Of a DNA stretch of 64,000 nucleotides, positions 45,277 to 53,860 are shown in pieces (position 1 is the first letter of the stretch; every line of letters begins with the position of its first letter). The notes below the pieces were generated by a model that did not search any database, was not told where the DNA came from, and saw only the letters and a program-made list of their open reading frames with translations. The stretch comes from Calothrix brevissima NIES-22 (GTDB taxonomy: Bacteria; Cyanobacteriota; Cyanobacteriia; Cyanobacteriales; Nostocaceae): NCBI RefSeq assembly GCF_002367995.1, contig NZ_AP018207.1, forward strand, positions 4,711,083-4,775,082, read 5' to 3'. Position numbers and translations under genes: made by a program.

Positions 45277-45584
45277 CTGCTGTTTCAACTCCTTAAGAGG
45301 TTTAACCAGTACCCTGGGGTTATATTGTGTGTTTTTGTATCCATTCTAGCGACATTGATGTCTCTGATTGGCAAATTGTAAAGACTCCGCTAAAAGCGGC
45401 TAGATATTTTTATTCTAGAATTGAGGGATTCGGTGCGTTTAGAGATGCGCTATTTTGGGAGATTCAGCCTTGTGGGTAGAAAAATCGCAACCAATCTTCT
45501 TTGTTTAGCTCTCGAAAAGTTGATCCGAGGCTAGCCGTTCCCAAAAATTGATGAGGTTATTGCTTCTTTTAATTAATTTACTCT

Positions 45585-47222
45585 ATGACAAGTTTTAATC
45601 GCTCTACCAGTCGTCGGTTGAAGAAATTATCCCAAATTCCTTCTGTGTGGGAGGGCGATCGCCGTCCGTTGTCATCATCGCAAACCCAGCCCATAGACGC
45701 GGAGTCCAAGGGGGACTGCATTCTGTGGGTGGATGGCTCTCAAGGTATTGTCAGAGGTATGGACGTAGTTGCACCGGATACTGGCCCGGAAGCCGTGGTA
45801 CGCACTCTCATGCGCGCAATGGAACATCCTCATAGTCCGGCTAAACCCGCTCGACCGCAAAGAATTGTTGTGCGCGATCGCGAAATCCAATTTTATCTGC
45901 GTGGTGTATTGCAAGACTTGGATATTGCGATTGACTACGTACCCGAATTACCTTTGATTGACGAGCTATTCCGCTCTTTTGGCGAAATCCTCGATAGTCA
46001 GATCCCTGATTTACCTCCCCAATTCGCCCAAGCCTTGCAAGAAAAGGCTTTCGCCATTTGGCAAGCCTCTCCTTGGGAGTTTTTAGAAGAACAACAAATT
46101 TTATCTATAGAGATTAATAAATGGGATGTTGGTAAACTCTACGCTTCAATTATGGGAATGTTGGGAATGGAGTATGGTATTTTACTGTACCGTTCAGAAG
46201 AATCCCTGAAGCAGTTTCGCGCTGCGGTGTTACAAGATGAAAATTCTCAAGGACGTTTAGAAGAAGCATTCCTCAAACAAGATTGTCTATTTCTTACCTT
46301 TGAACGGACTGATGATACAGAGGAATTTGAGGATGAAGACGACGATTTAGCGGATTTACCATTATCGGAAATTGACCCGACTTTTGGCAATATCCATCCT
46401 CTAGAAGGATTGCGATCGGTTTTATATGACGAAGAAGCATTAGTCATGTTTGTGGCGTTAGAAAGCCTGAACCGCTTTATTCGGGATCACCGTCGCCAAC
46501 TGTATGCAGACTCCTTCCCCAGCCTTAACCATCGCTATCGCATTACCCTTCCCCAGTCTCAGGAAGCTACTAAAACTGTATCTGTGACTGTTTCTACCAT
46601 GCCAGAGTTAGCTGCAGAATTAGAGGAAATGGCTAGCTTTGATGAAGATGAAGACATAGGTGAAGCTTCCTCGATGTTCCGTTCTTTGCGGGATGATTTG
46701 ATCCCCGATGATTCTTTCCTGAGTTTGGGAGTAGTTTCTTGGGAAATGCTGGAATATTTGCGTCAAGGTGTTAGCTATCATCCTGTAGGAGAAATTCCTC
46801 AAGTAGGGGATGGTTTGCCTGTGATTTTAATTCAAACTTCCCGACCTAGAGCTAAAACAGTCATTGAAAATTTAGAAGCAGCTGGAGGATTAAAAGCAAT
46901 TTGCTTTAACCCAGGAGCCGATCCCTTTGATGGTAATAACTACGACTTAGGTTTATTACAGACTCACAATGATGAGTTGTTCTTGTTTGGGGAATTTTCA
47001 GATGACGATCCCGTCCATGTAGAAGCGAGAAAAAAATGGAATCAGCGCTGTAAGAATACCAAAGGCTACTGTGGTTTAATTATTGCCAAAGGCTTAACAG
47101 GTGCTTCTCGCGGTAATCCTCAATTACGAGATATGATGGCTTTATTTGAAGCGCGATCGCTTTCTCCCAAAGATTTAGGTATAGGGACTTTGCAACTCGT
47201 CCCTCAACTGCAATTTGAATAG
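45585..47222 (+). CDS. Large hypothetical protein, 545 residues
   Basis: From ATG 45585. The protein is soluble, without signal or membrane segment. An acidic stretch (DDTEEFEDEDDDLADLP, about 244-260) sits mid-way; another acidic patch lies at about 350. The early part (ILWVDGSQGIVRGMDVVAPDTGPEAVVRTLMRAMEHP) reads like a conserved alpha/beta domain found in cyanobacterial proteins of unknown function. No catalytic motif is recognised. It is transcribed alone from its own promoter. Confidence 0.8.
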   Translation: MTSFNRSTSRRLKKLSQIPSVWEGDRRPLSSSQTQPIDAESKGDCILWVDGSQGIVRGMDVVAPDTGPEAVVRTLMRAMEHPHSPAKPARPQRIVVRDREIQFYLRGVLQDLDIAIDYVPELPLIDELFRSFGEILDSQIPDLPPQFAQALQEKAFAIWQASPWEFLEEQQILSIEINKWDVGKLYASIMGMLGMEYGILLYRSEESLKQFRAAVLQDENSQGRLEEAFLKQDCLFLTFERTDDTEEFEDEDDDLADLPLSEIDPTFGNIHPLEGLRSVLYDEEALVMFVALESLNRFIRDHRRQLYADSFPSLNHRYRITLPQSQEATKTVSVTVSTMPELAAELEEMASFDEDEDIGEASSMFRSLRDDLIPDDSFLSLGVVSWEMLEYLRQGVSYHPVGEIPQVGDGLPVILIQTSRPRAKTVIENLEAAGGLKAICFNPGADPFDGNNYDLGLLQTHNDELFLFGEFSDDDPVHVEARKKWNQRCKNTKGYCGLIIAKGLTGASRGNPQLRDMMALFEARSLSPKDLGIGTLQLVPQLQFE

Positions 47223-47356
47223 TGCTTATCCATAAATGAAGGCTGTAACACACCCACCTCTTGTTTGAGGTGGGATAGAGATGATACCAAGTTGCGCGAT
47301 CGCTTTTTAATTCCAAGATTTCAGACAAATTTTCCTAGATATAGAGCCAAGAGCAT

Positions 47357-48211
47357 CTAGTCACCAATGGTTCTTCTGACCAAAATTGCTACTAGTAAAC
47401 TCAACATCAAATAGCCCAGGAAAGCTTCGGTAGATGCAAGAATCTTACCCATAGTAGACAATGCTTGAATCTCACTCCCAGCAGAAGTAAACGTCATCAC
47501 TGAAAAGTACAGCCCGTTCCATAAACCAGGCTTATTTAAAGCTTCAGGAAAACTTGCATACAGCATTCCAAAAACAGCGACTATTGTTAAGCAGCAAATG
47601 AAGAATCGGGAAAATGAGCGTCCATAATCACAAGTAATTTCTAAAGCTTTTGCTATCCAAGGATGATTAGTTTTGAGGTTGTCAATTTTTTGCTGATTAG
47701 TTGCATATTCTTGCAACATAGCAGACAAGTTAAAATCTATAACTTTTAAGCTAACTCCAGTAAAACTAGTTTTTTTATTAAACTCAACTTTGTCAATTAA
47801 CACATCATTCATCCTGGCATAGTCAAAACAAGTACCTTTAATGTTTGACTCAGAAAGCCACGAATCTGTTAAATTAGCACTTTTGAGGTTGACATTTTCT
47901 AAATTTGAGCTAAAGAAATCAATTTTGCTCAGATCTACTCTGGACAAATCTTCCCCAACTAACGGTATTCCTCGAATATCTGTATGACCGTAATATCTAC
48001 CAACCATTTCATCGAGTATGTGTCTTTTATATCCGTTAGCCCTCCATCTAGTCAAAATATGCTGTCCTGCTGAGGTCAACCATCTGTTCTTAAGTTGCTC
48101 TTTTGTTAAATTTACAATTGTTAGTAATTCATCGTCACCTGTATCCAAGTCAACATTTGGATGAATAAAAAACTCTGGGGTAATTTTGAAGTTTTGACTC
48201 TGGGACTGCAT
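47357..48211 (-). CDS. Pentapeptide-repeat protein fused to a two-helix ion-channel domain with unusual filter
   Basis: 284 residues from ATG 48211. The N-terminal 80 residues are soluble. Pentapeptide repeats follow (LSRVDLSKIDFFSSNLENVNLKSANLTDSWL, about 90-135). The C-terminus is a channel-like pair of helices (FFICCLTIVAVFGMLYASF and LVAILVRR) around a pore loop. The loop reads MTFTSAGSEIQ where potassium channels have TVGYGD, so ion selectivity should differ. The pentapeptide helix may bind a regulator or DNA-like surface, which is inference. Transcribed alone. Confidence 0.75.
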   Translation of the reverse strand: MQSQSQNFKITPEFFIHPNVDLDTGDDELLTIVNLTKEQLKNRWLTSAGQHILTRWRANGYKRHILDEMVGRYYGHTDIRGIPLVGEDLSRVDLSKIDFFSSNLENVNLKSANLTDSWLSESNIKGTCFDYARMNDVLIDKVEFNKKTSFTGVSLKVIDFNLSAMLQEYATNQQKIDNLKTNHPWIAKALEITCDYGRSFSRFFICCLTIVAVFGMLYASFPEALNKPGLWNGLYFSVMTFTSAGSEIQALSTMGKILASTEAFLGYLMLSLLVAILVRRTIGD

Positions 48212-48311
48212 AAGCTAACTCGACCATCACAACCTGTTTACTTTTAACCGTGTCAGCATATCAAATGCAACTGACTAGATTAACCTGTCTGACAGCAAAC
48301 TTAACTTTTGC

Positions 48312-48506
48312 CTATATTCGGATTCTAGGCTCAGGCAAATCAGCGATCGCCTCCATTACAGTCACATAGTATCCTGCAAATTTCTTCGATATCGCCTCAT
48401 TAAACCCCGTCCATTTTGAAACCTGGAGTTTTTCAAGAGAGGATATTATCCGCTCTTGGCTTGAGTTTTGAGCTTTACCATCATTACAAAAAACTACGGT
48501 TTTCAA
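48312..48506 (-). CDS. Small hypothetical protein, 64 residues
   Basis: From ATG 48506. Soluble, charged and mixed in composition (MKTVVFCNDGKAQNSS), with a plausible helix (SLEKLQVSKWTGFNEAISKKF). No ribosome site of note and no family recognised. It could be a remnant of a longer gene. Confidence 0.35.
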   Translation of the reverse strand: MKTVVFCNDGKAQNSSQERIISSLEKLQVSKWTGFNEAISKKFAGYYVTVMEAIADLPEPRIRI

Positions 48507-48596
48507 GGTAGACGCTGTTTAATTAAAATTTGTTGATTCATGAGCATATTTCCTAAAGCAAATTCATAAGTGCAAATGTAAATTGTTCTTATTAGC

Positions 48597-48614
48597 GTTA
48601 CATTTATTTACAAT
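48597..48614 (+). promoter_or_regulatory. HLR1 box, predicted RpaB binding site
   Basis: GTTACATT, TA, TTTACAAT matches the HLR1 consensus (G/T)TTACA(T/A)(T/A)NN(G/T)TTACA(T/A)(T/A) at every position. In cyanobacteria RpaB binds HLR1 and controls high-light genes, with hli genes among the best-known targets. It lies about 160 bases upstream of the first hli start; another half site (GTTACATT) is at 48732. Confidence 0.8.
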
Positions 48615-48777
48615 CACTTTTTTATCACCATCATTAGGTAGATATATTCAGCACTTAACGACTTAATCTTCATCCACAAGAAGTGGCTATTCTTTGTATC
48701 TACAGACAGAAAGCAATCCATTTATAAATCGTTACATTAAAAGCATAAACAACAGAAAACAAATTTTTAGGGGAAAC

Positions 48778-48981
48778 ATGGAAACTCGCTCCTCCAGTGA
48801 TTTACCACCAGTTGCTACAGAATATAACGGCGTAGATAGAAATGCTTTTCTGTTTGGTTGGACACCACAAGCAGAAATCTGGAATGGTCGCCTTGCAGCT
48901 ATTGGTTTTCTTGCATATTTATTGTGGGATTTAGCAGGCTATAGCGTACTGCGCGATGTACTGCATCTAATTGGTTATTAA
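48778..48981 (+). CDS. High-light-inducible protein (Hlip/SCP), copy 1
   Basis: 67 residues from ATG 48778 with AGGGG upstream. The chlorophyll-binding helix is intact: WTPQAEIWNGRLAAIGFLAYLLWDLAG has the ExxNxR motif. Hlips bind chlorophyll and carotenoid in the thylakoid and protect photosystem II and chlorophyll synthesis under excess light. A second, nearly identical gene follows 55 bases downstream, so this is a tandem duplication. The HLR1 box upstream implies RpaB regulation. Confidence 0.93.
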   Translation: METRSSSDLPPVATEYNGVDRNAFLFGWTPQAEIWNGRLAAIGFLAYLLWDLAGYSVLRDVLHLIGY

Positions 48982-49036
48982 CAATAAAATAGTCAAAAAC
49001 CTGGGCAATTACTACTCGAAATATAGGAGATAAAAA

Positions 49037-49240
49037 ATGGAAACTCGTTCTTCTTCTAATGTTCCACCCGTAGCTACAGAATATAACGGTGTAGATAGAA
49101 ATGCTTTTCTGTTTGGCTGGACACCACAAGCAGAAATCTGGAATGGTCGCCTTGCAGCGATTGGCTTCTTAGCTTATTTATTGTGGGATTTAGCAGGCTA
49201 TAGCGTCCTGCGCGATGTACTGCATCTAATGAGTTATTAA
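49037..49240 (+). CDS. High-light-inducible protein (Hlip/SCP), copy 2
   Basis: 67 residues from ATG 49037 with TAGGAGA upstream. It differs from copy 1 at only a few positions, in the N-terminus (SSNVPPV against SSDLPPV) and near the end (LMSY against LIGY). The helix and ExxNxR motif are identical. Probably cotranscribed with copy 1. The duplication at amino-acid and DNA level is recent or maintained by gene conversion. Confidence 0.93.
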   Translation: METRSSSNVPPVATEYNGVDRNAFLFGWTPQAEIWNGRLAAIGFLAYLLWDLAGYSVLRDVLHLMSY

Positions 49241-49355
49241 GTCTATTTCCAGTTAATTAATCTATAGATTTCGCCAAATAGGGTGCAATATTTTGTACCC
49301 TATTATTTTGCTAAATACTGTTAATTAAAACTGTAAATTAAAATCTATAACTTAA

Positions 49356-49459
49356 GGGACTTCCAAGTAAAAAATATTCCATTGGAATTTTTCACTGTGA
49401 ACCGTCAACAGTCAACAGTCAACAATATAAAGCAGAATAATTTATTTTTTGAAATTCCC
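49356..49459. mobile_element. 104-bp MITE, same family as at 31836, abutting the histidine kinase stop
   Basis: Ends GGGACTTCCAAGTAAAAAAT and TTTATTTTTTGAAATTCCC match those of the 31.8 kb copy. TAA flanks both sides (49353-49355 and 49460-49462). The interior differs completely and contains a GTCAACA tandem repeat instead of the GC hairpin. The right-hand duplication overlaps the TAG stop codon of the kinase gene. Confidence 0.75.
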
Positions 49460-50574
49460 TAATTTTCAGGTCTTAATAAACGGAACCAGAACCGCGAACC
49501 ACCATCAGGACGGGGTAAATAACCTATCTTACCGCCCCAACGTTCAACGGTAATGCGACAGAAGTAAAGTCCTAATCCAGATCTACCTGATTTTTGCCCA
49601 CCTTGGGTAAATTTTTGAAATAAATTGTTAGCTATTTCTGGTGGTACTCCTGTACCGCGATCGTCAATTGTTACGAGGATAGATGTTTCATCTAGCTGTA
49701 AACCAATTTCTACTGTAGAGTCTGGCGGACTGTGGCGCAATGCATTTTCTACTAAATTTGACATTACCCGATCTAAACGAGAGCGATCGCCTACTACTCT
49801 CCAGTCTGCTGTCACATCAATATTGCTAGCTAGTTGTAATTTAACGTTATTTAGCGCAAAACTTGGACTCAGCAGCTTGATTACCTCTTGTACAGAAGCC
49901 AAAATACTCGGTGCTTGTTCTGGATCGAGGGTAAAGGCTTCAAGCGATCGCATTTCCTCAGAGAATGCATTTAATATTTCCCGAATCAGCGTTTCTTGCT
50001 TAATTGTCTGGTGTCTGCCAATTTCTAGCCTTTCTTGTCCTTTTGGTGTTAAATTTTCAAATTCCAACAAAGCTAGACAACAATTAATACTGCTTAATTG
50101 TCCAGCTATATCATGAATTATACAATGAATTAAAACTTCTTTTTTTTGCTTATCTTTAACTAATTGTTGATACTTTAATTGATTTTCTCTAGCTTTTTGA
50201 ATAATATCTTGTTTTTCTATATAAACATCATTTAATAATTCAATTAATAAAAATTTTCTTTTATTTAAGAAAATAGCTGATGCTTCAAAGTGATATTCTC
50301 TACCAGCTAAATCATTGTCAGTCCAGAAGCCAGAACTGAGTTTATTTGGGCTATGATTTTGCCAAAATTCTTCAGCATCAATCAAAAAGTTTTCTAAAAA
50401 AGGAAACTGTTGTTCGGGAATTAATACCTCTGTACCTGATGTCACCCTGGGATGACAAAAATGTTTTAACCAATTTGGGACTGTACCAGTAATTTTAAAA
50501 GTTCCCAGGTGCAGTCGCTCTAACACTAGAATATTCAAAGCTGCGAATAAGTCGTCTGTGATAGAGTCAGTCAT
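49459..50574 (-). CDS. Sensor histidine kinase, last gene of the GTPase operon
   Basis: 371 residues from ATG 50574. N-terminal 150 residues without a known domain, then a HisKA-like dimerisation region with IIHDIAGQLSSI (phospho-accepting His, about residue 152) and a HATPase domain: NLVENALRHSP (N box), TIDDRGTGVPP (G1) and KSGRSGLGLYF (G2). No membrane segment, so it is cytoplasmic. No response regulator is adjacent. It is in line with a PAS-like protein, a small GTPase and an OmpA-type protein, which suggests GTPase-regulated kinase signalling. Confidence 0.85.
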   Translation of the reverse strand: MTDSITDDLFAALNILVLERLHLGTFKITGTVPNWLKHFCHPRVTSGTEVLIPEQQFPFLENFLIDAEEFWQNHSPNKLSSGFWTDNDLAGREYHFEASAIFLNKRKFLLIELLNDVYIEKQDIIQKARENQLKYQQLVKDKQKKEVLIHCIIHDIAGQLSSINCCLALLEFENLTPKGQERLEIGRHQTIKQETLIREILNAFSEEMRSLEAFTLDPEQAPSILASVQEVIKLLSPSFALNNVKLQLASNIDVTADWRVVGDRSRLDRVMSNLVENALRHSPPDSTVEIGLQLDETSILVTIDDRGTGVPPEIANNLFQKFTQGGQKSGRSGLGLYFCRITVERWGGKIGYLPRPDGGSRFWFRLLRPEN

Positions 50575-50609
50575 TAGTTTACGCCATTATAAATTAATTT
50601 TTATCTCAA

Positions 50610-51011
50610 TTACTGCTGAAAAAGTTTGGCTAATTTCTCTTGCAATAAACTAAATTCATTAGCATTCTGTTGAATAAATGCATAATCTCTCTCATCCCTG
50701 GTTGCATCTAACATTAAGATCCAATCTCCTTCTATTGAAGGAAATAGATGAACATCGGCACAAATGCCATATTCGGTTTTTAATCTGGGTAAAAATAACG
50801 GAAAATCATCTAATGGCAACATACCTTCTAAAAAGAAGACTCTTTCTTTAATTTTTTCTCCTACTTTGAGGTTACTAACTCCGTAAGCAGCTAATTTTCC
50901 TCCCCAAGCAGATAAACAGCCGTCTTTATTGACTAGAAGATAGGCTAAAGACAGTTCTTCTAAAATAAATGTTAATAGATAAGCAATCACAGGAGTGGGA
51001 ACATCTAGCAT
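50610..51011 (-). CDS. PAS-like small protein
   Basis: 133 residues from ATG 51011, starting at the base after the GTPase stop, so coupled. The sequence (YLLVNKDGCLSAWGGKLAAYGVSNLKVG, FLEGMLPLDD, DWILMLDATRDERDY) has the strands and loops of a PAS fold as seen in cyanobacterial kinase and cyclase sensors. It is a bare sensor domain without output. It probably couples the GTPase to the kinase; this is inferred from gene order. Confidence 0.65.
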   Translation of the reverse strand: MLDVPTPVIAYLLTFILEELSLAYLLVNKDGCLSAWGGKLAAYGVSNLKVGEKIKERVFFLEGMLPLDDFPLFLPRLKTEYGICADVHLFPSIEGDWILMLDATRDERDYAFIQQNANEFSLLQEKLAKLFQQ

Positions 51012-51509
51012 TTATTCATCCATTATTTTCTCAGCAATAGTTTGAAAAACTTCTGCTACACCCTGACCAGTTTTTGCACTGGTTTTCATCACAATCCAGT
51101 TTTTTTGTTTAATTGCGTCAATTTCTACCGCGTCAATCTCCCATTCATCAGTCAAGTCGCATTTATTCAGCATCATAATAAAAGGAACTTGACCGATAGT
51201 TTCTTCAACTCTACTCTGGAGGTTTAAAGCCTTTTCTAGAGTATTTTTTCTCGTGCCATCTACAACTAATAAATAAGCAGATGAACCCCGTAAATAAGAC
51301 ATGCGGACTTTTTGAAATTCATCTTCTCCATAGAGATCCCAAAGAATGAGATTGATGATTTTATCTTGAATATTGACCGTTTTTTTATCTATTTTTACGC
51401 CCACAGTGGTATGGTAGTTTTCTGAAAAAATACTACTCACAAATCTGGACACCAAACTAGTTTTACCTGTGGCAAATGCACCTACCATACAGATTTTTTT
51501 CTGGAGCAT
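51012..51509 (-). CDS. Ras/Rab-like small GTPase
   Basis: 165 residues from ATG 51509. The five G motifs are present: G1 GAFATGKTS (about 9-17), G2 YHTTVGV, G3 WDLYGED, G4 NKCD and G5 TSAKTG. In Ras the G3 region is DTAGQE; here the catalytic Gln is Glu (DLYGED), so intrinsic hydrolysis may be altered. No C-terminal lipidation signal, so it is cytoplasmic. Bacterial Ras-like proteins (for example MglA) control polarity and envelope processes. Partner proteins are probably the adjacent OmpA and PAS-like products. Confidence 0.88.
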   Translation of the reverse strand: MLQKKICMVGAFATGKTSLVSRFVSSIFSENYHTTVGVKIDKKTVNIQDKIINLILWDLYGEDEFQKVRMSYLRGSSAYLLVVDGTRKNTLEKALNLQSRVEETIGQVPFIMMLNKCDLTDEWEIDAVEIDAIKQKNWIVMKTSAKTGQGVAEVFQTIAEKIMDE

Positions 51510-51524
51510 AAACTGATAATTACT

Positions 51525-53369
51525 TCAGCGAGAAGTATCGGTTACGAATACTTTAAAAGATACTTTGCGGTTAGCCGCTTGTGTTGCTTCTGAGTTTAAA
51601 GATAGGTTGGAGCCTACACCCACAGCTTTAAATTTGTTGGTGTTGATTCCTTGGGAATTTAGATAAGATAATATCGTTTTAGCGCGGGCTTGACTGAGCA
51701 AATTATTGATTGGTTCGGTTCCAGTAGCACTAGTGTGTCCTGTAATTTGTAGGCTAATATCTTTATTGAGATATTTACCAGTAGCTAATAGCTGATTAAT
51801 TGTGGTTGCTAATTTAGCGAGTTTATCAGCTTCACCTGGAATTAATTCGGTTTTTGCCTCTACAAATAATAGTGTTTCTTGTTCAATTTGCTGTTTATAT
51901 AACTCTAATTGCTTCAGTGCAATATCCTGAAGATTTGTGTCGTTAAATTGATTGACACCGGGAATAAAGTGCCATAATTTTCGCGATTCTAAAATCCATT
52001 GACGCGGGGCATAACCAGTAGCATGGAGAATGCCATTGCCATCAACTTTTAATGATACTGTTTTTGGTGGTAACAGTAATTTCTCAGATCTTATAGTAAC
52101 TAATTTTGGATCTAACGATAGGTAAGGTTGCCATTGACCGATTACTGTTTCTGGGTTGAGATTCGCTGACTTGATGAGGGTTTGGGGGTCTATAGCTAAA
52201 GGATCGCGCATTCCCGAAATTACATATTTACCTTGGTGTTGCTTGGTATCCATAACAACAATTCCCGGTTGCGCTGACAGTTTTTGCATATAGGAATGCC
52301 AACGCAATTGTTCTCTGAGGGTGAAAAAACCCCACATTCCAGCAGCGATCGCTATTGTACCTAAAAAAGTCCACGCATAAGTATAATTTTTCTTGTATGT
52401 ATACTTAATAGTATCGACTAAACAAGCCTCTAAATAGGGCTTGCTGGCTTTCATTGTTTCTGTATCGCCGTTAAATGTGTTAATTTCGCTACTTAATCTT
52501 AAATGAATTTTAGCGATCGCATCTTGCAGAGTTACCCGAAATTCTTGCGGTGCTGTCCCCCTAATAATTGCGGCTATGACAGCTTGTGGCGCTTCTTCCA
52601 CCCAAATCGTCAATTCGCCAAACTGCAAACTGTGTAATCCTTCAGCTTTGTCTACAGTAAAAGAATCTTTGACAAAATCCTGAATCGCCGTCAGCATCGC
52701 TGATACTAAATCTGGATCTTGACTAGTAACTCTTGGTGCTACTAAATGTTGCAGTAATAATCCAGTTTGTTTATGAATTAAAAATACTTGTTCTACACGA
52801 TAAACCAGCGTTCGCAGCAGGATAATTTCTGCAAATGATTTACCTGTTCTTCTTGCTTCTAAACGCCAACGCAAACTTTGAGGTGATAAGCTATGTTCTA
52901 AAGTTTGATTGAGAGATTGCATCATCTCTTCTAGCGCCGTGGAAATTGCTTTGCGCGTCGCTGGCCCCACAATAGGAAAAAAGGCTTCTGAAAGTATATT
53001 ATGGTCTTGCGTGACTGAAGAATGAATAGCTGTTTCCACAGTAGATACTATCGCTTCACCCAATTGTTTATCTTGCTTTGCTCGCAAAATCACTGCTTCT
53101 GGAAGCAAGCGACTAATATCTTCTGCTTGAATTTGGGGGTTATTTAATCTTTCGTAGAGTTTATTAAGTTGAGTTGGTTCAACTCCCAGTAATAAACTGC
53201 GCAGTATATTTAATTCATCGTTGATTTTTTGTTGATCGTTATTTGTTAATATCGGTGATTTATCTAATTGTTGATTGTCTTCTGTATTTGCAGGACTGAC
53301 AGTAATTTTGCTACCATTACTTTGTGTGAGGGATTGTTTACTTATGCCATTGGTGGATTTTTTATTCAT
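51525..53369 (-). CDS. Membrane protein with C-terminal OmpA/MotB domain, partner of the GTPase
   Basis: 614 residues from ATG 53369. A polar N-terminal tail is followed by a large helical cytoplasmic domain. A single membrane helix (FLGTIAIAAGMWGFFTL, about 335-351) comes next. The C-terminus is OmpA-like (ISLQITGHTSATGTEPINNLLSQARAKTILSYLNSQGI), binding peptidoglycan. This gives an inner-membrane protein anchored to the cell wall, with a cytoplasmic part that could sense or be moved by the GTPase. Fifteen bases separate it from the GTPase gene. No signal peptide, as expected for this topology. Confidence 0.75.
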   Translation of the reverse strand: MNKKSTNGISKQSLTQSNGSKITVSPANTEDNQQLDKSPILTNNDQQKINDELNILRSLLLGVEPTQLNKLYERLNNPQIQAEDISRLLPEAVILRAKQDKQLGEAIVSTVETAIHSSVTQDHNILSEAFFPIVGPATRKAISTALEEMMQSLNQTLEHSLSPQSLRWRLEARRTGKSFAEIILLRTLVYRVEQVFLIHKQTGLLLQHLVAPRVTSQDPDLVSAMLTAIQDFVKDSFTVDKAEGLHSLQFGELTIWVEEAPQAVIAAIIRGTAPQEFRVTLQDAIAKIHLRLSSEINTFNGDTETMKASKPYLEACLVDTIKYTYKKNYTYAWTFLGTIAIAAGMWGFFTLREQLRWHSYMQKLSAQPGIVVMDTKQHQGKYVISGMRDPLAIDPQTLIKSANLNPETVIGQWQPYLSLDPKLVTIRSEKLLLPPKTVSLKVDGNGILHATGYAPRQWILESRKLWHFIPGVNQFNDTNLQDIALKQLELYKQQIEQETLLFVEAKTELIPGEADKLAKLATTINQLLATGKYLNKDISLQITGHTSATGTEPINNLLSQARAKTILSYLNSQGINTNKFKAVGVGSNLSLNSEATQAANRKVSFKVFVTDTSR

Positions 53370-53699
53370 AGTTAAAATCCCCTATATACCTGTTATGATT
53401 TTCAATATTTTTGATTTTAAACATTTAACAACTATAATATTTGCCATAAATTAATAAGATTGAGTAAAGTTTAAAACTTTGTTATCAATGTCTTTTTATA
53501 AACCGCTGAGACGCAGAGAACGCAGAGAGAATCAGGGAATATTAAGTAAACTGTGTTTTTTTGTAAATGATTTTTAATTTTTAAAGTGATAATTTCAAGA
53601 TATTTTTTTTATAAAAATGCAATTTATACTAATTCGTTATGATGCACTTAATATTTATTTAATGAACCGCCAAGTACGCCAAGAGCAAAGAAGCAATTA
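53370..53699. repeat. Intergenic region with dispersed AATGAACCGCCAAGTACGCCAAG repeat, copy 2
   Basis: About 330 bases. It contains AATGAACCGCCAAGTACGCCAAG at 53660-53682, the same unit as at 25896. ACCGCTGAGACGCAGAGAACGCAGAGAG at 53503 is another dispersed-type repeat. Presumably also the promoter of the OmpA-GTPase operon. Confidence 0.55.
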
Positions 53700-53796
53700 T
53701 TACAGCATGGTGAGGTACAGATGATCGTTAATTGTAGGGGCACTGGCACTGCCATGCCCCGAAGTGCGTACCTCATTTACCTGAAATATACTGTAA
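53700..53796. repeat. Dispersed inverted-repeat element, copy 2 (uninterrupted)
   Basis: 97 bases from TTACAG to CTGTAA. TGAGGTAC and GTACCTCA are perfect inner inverted repeats, and GGGGCA/TGCCCC form the central hairpin. It is the intact reference for the copy at 31764-31966, showing the CATTTACC site where the small MITE inserted. Confidence 0.75.
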
Positions 53797-53860
53797 GTGC
53801 AGTTTACAGAGAATTGGTATTAGAAAGGAGAGGCGGAAAAATCCTCTCTCCTTACTTTTA

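Noticed and set aside
47080-47328. Minus-strand 82-codon frame
   Set aside because: Mostly the shadow of the 3' end of the 545-residue protein; no independent support.
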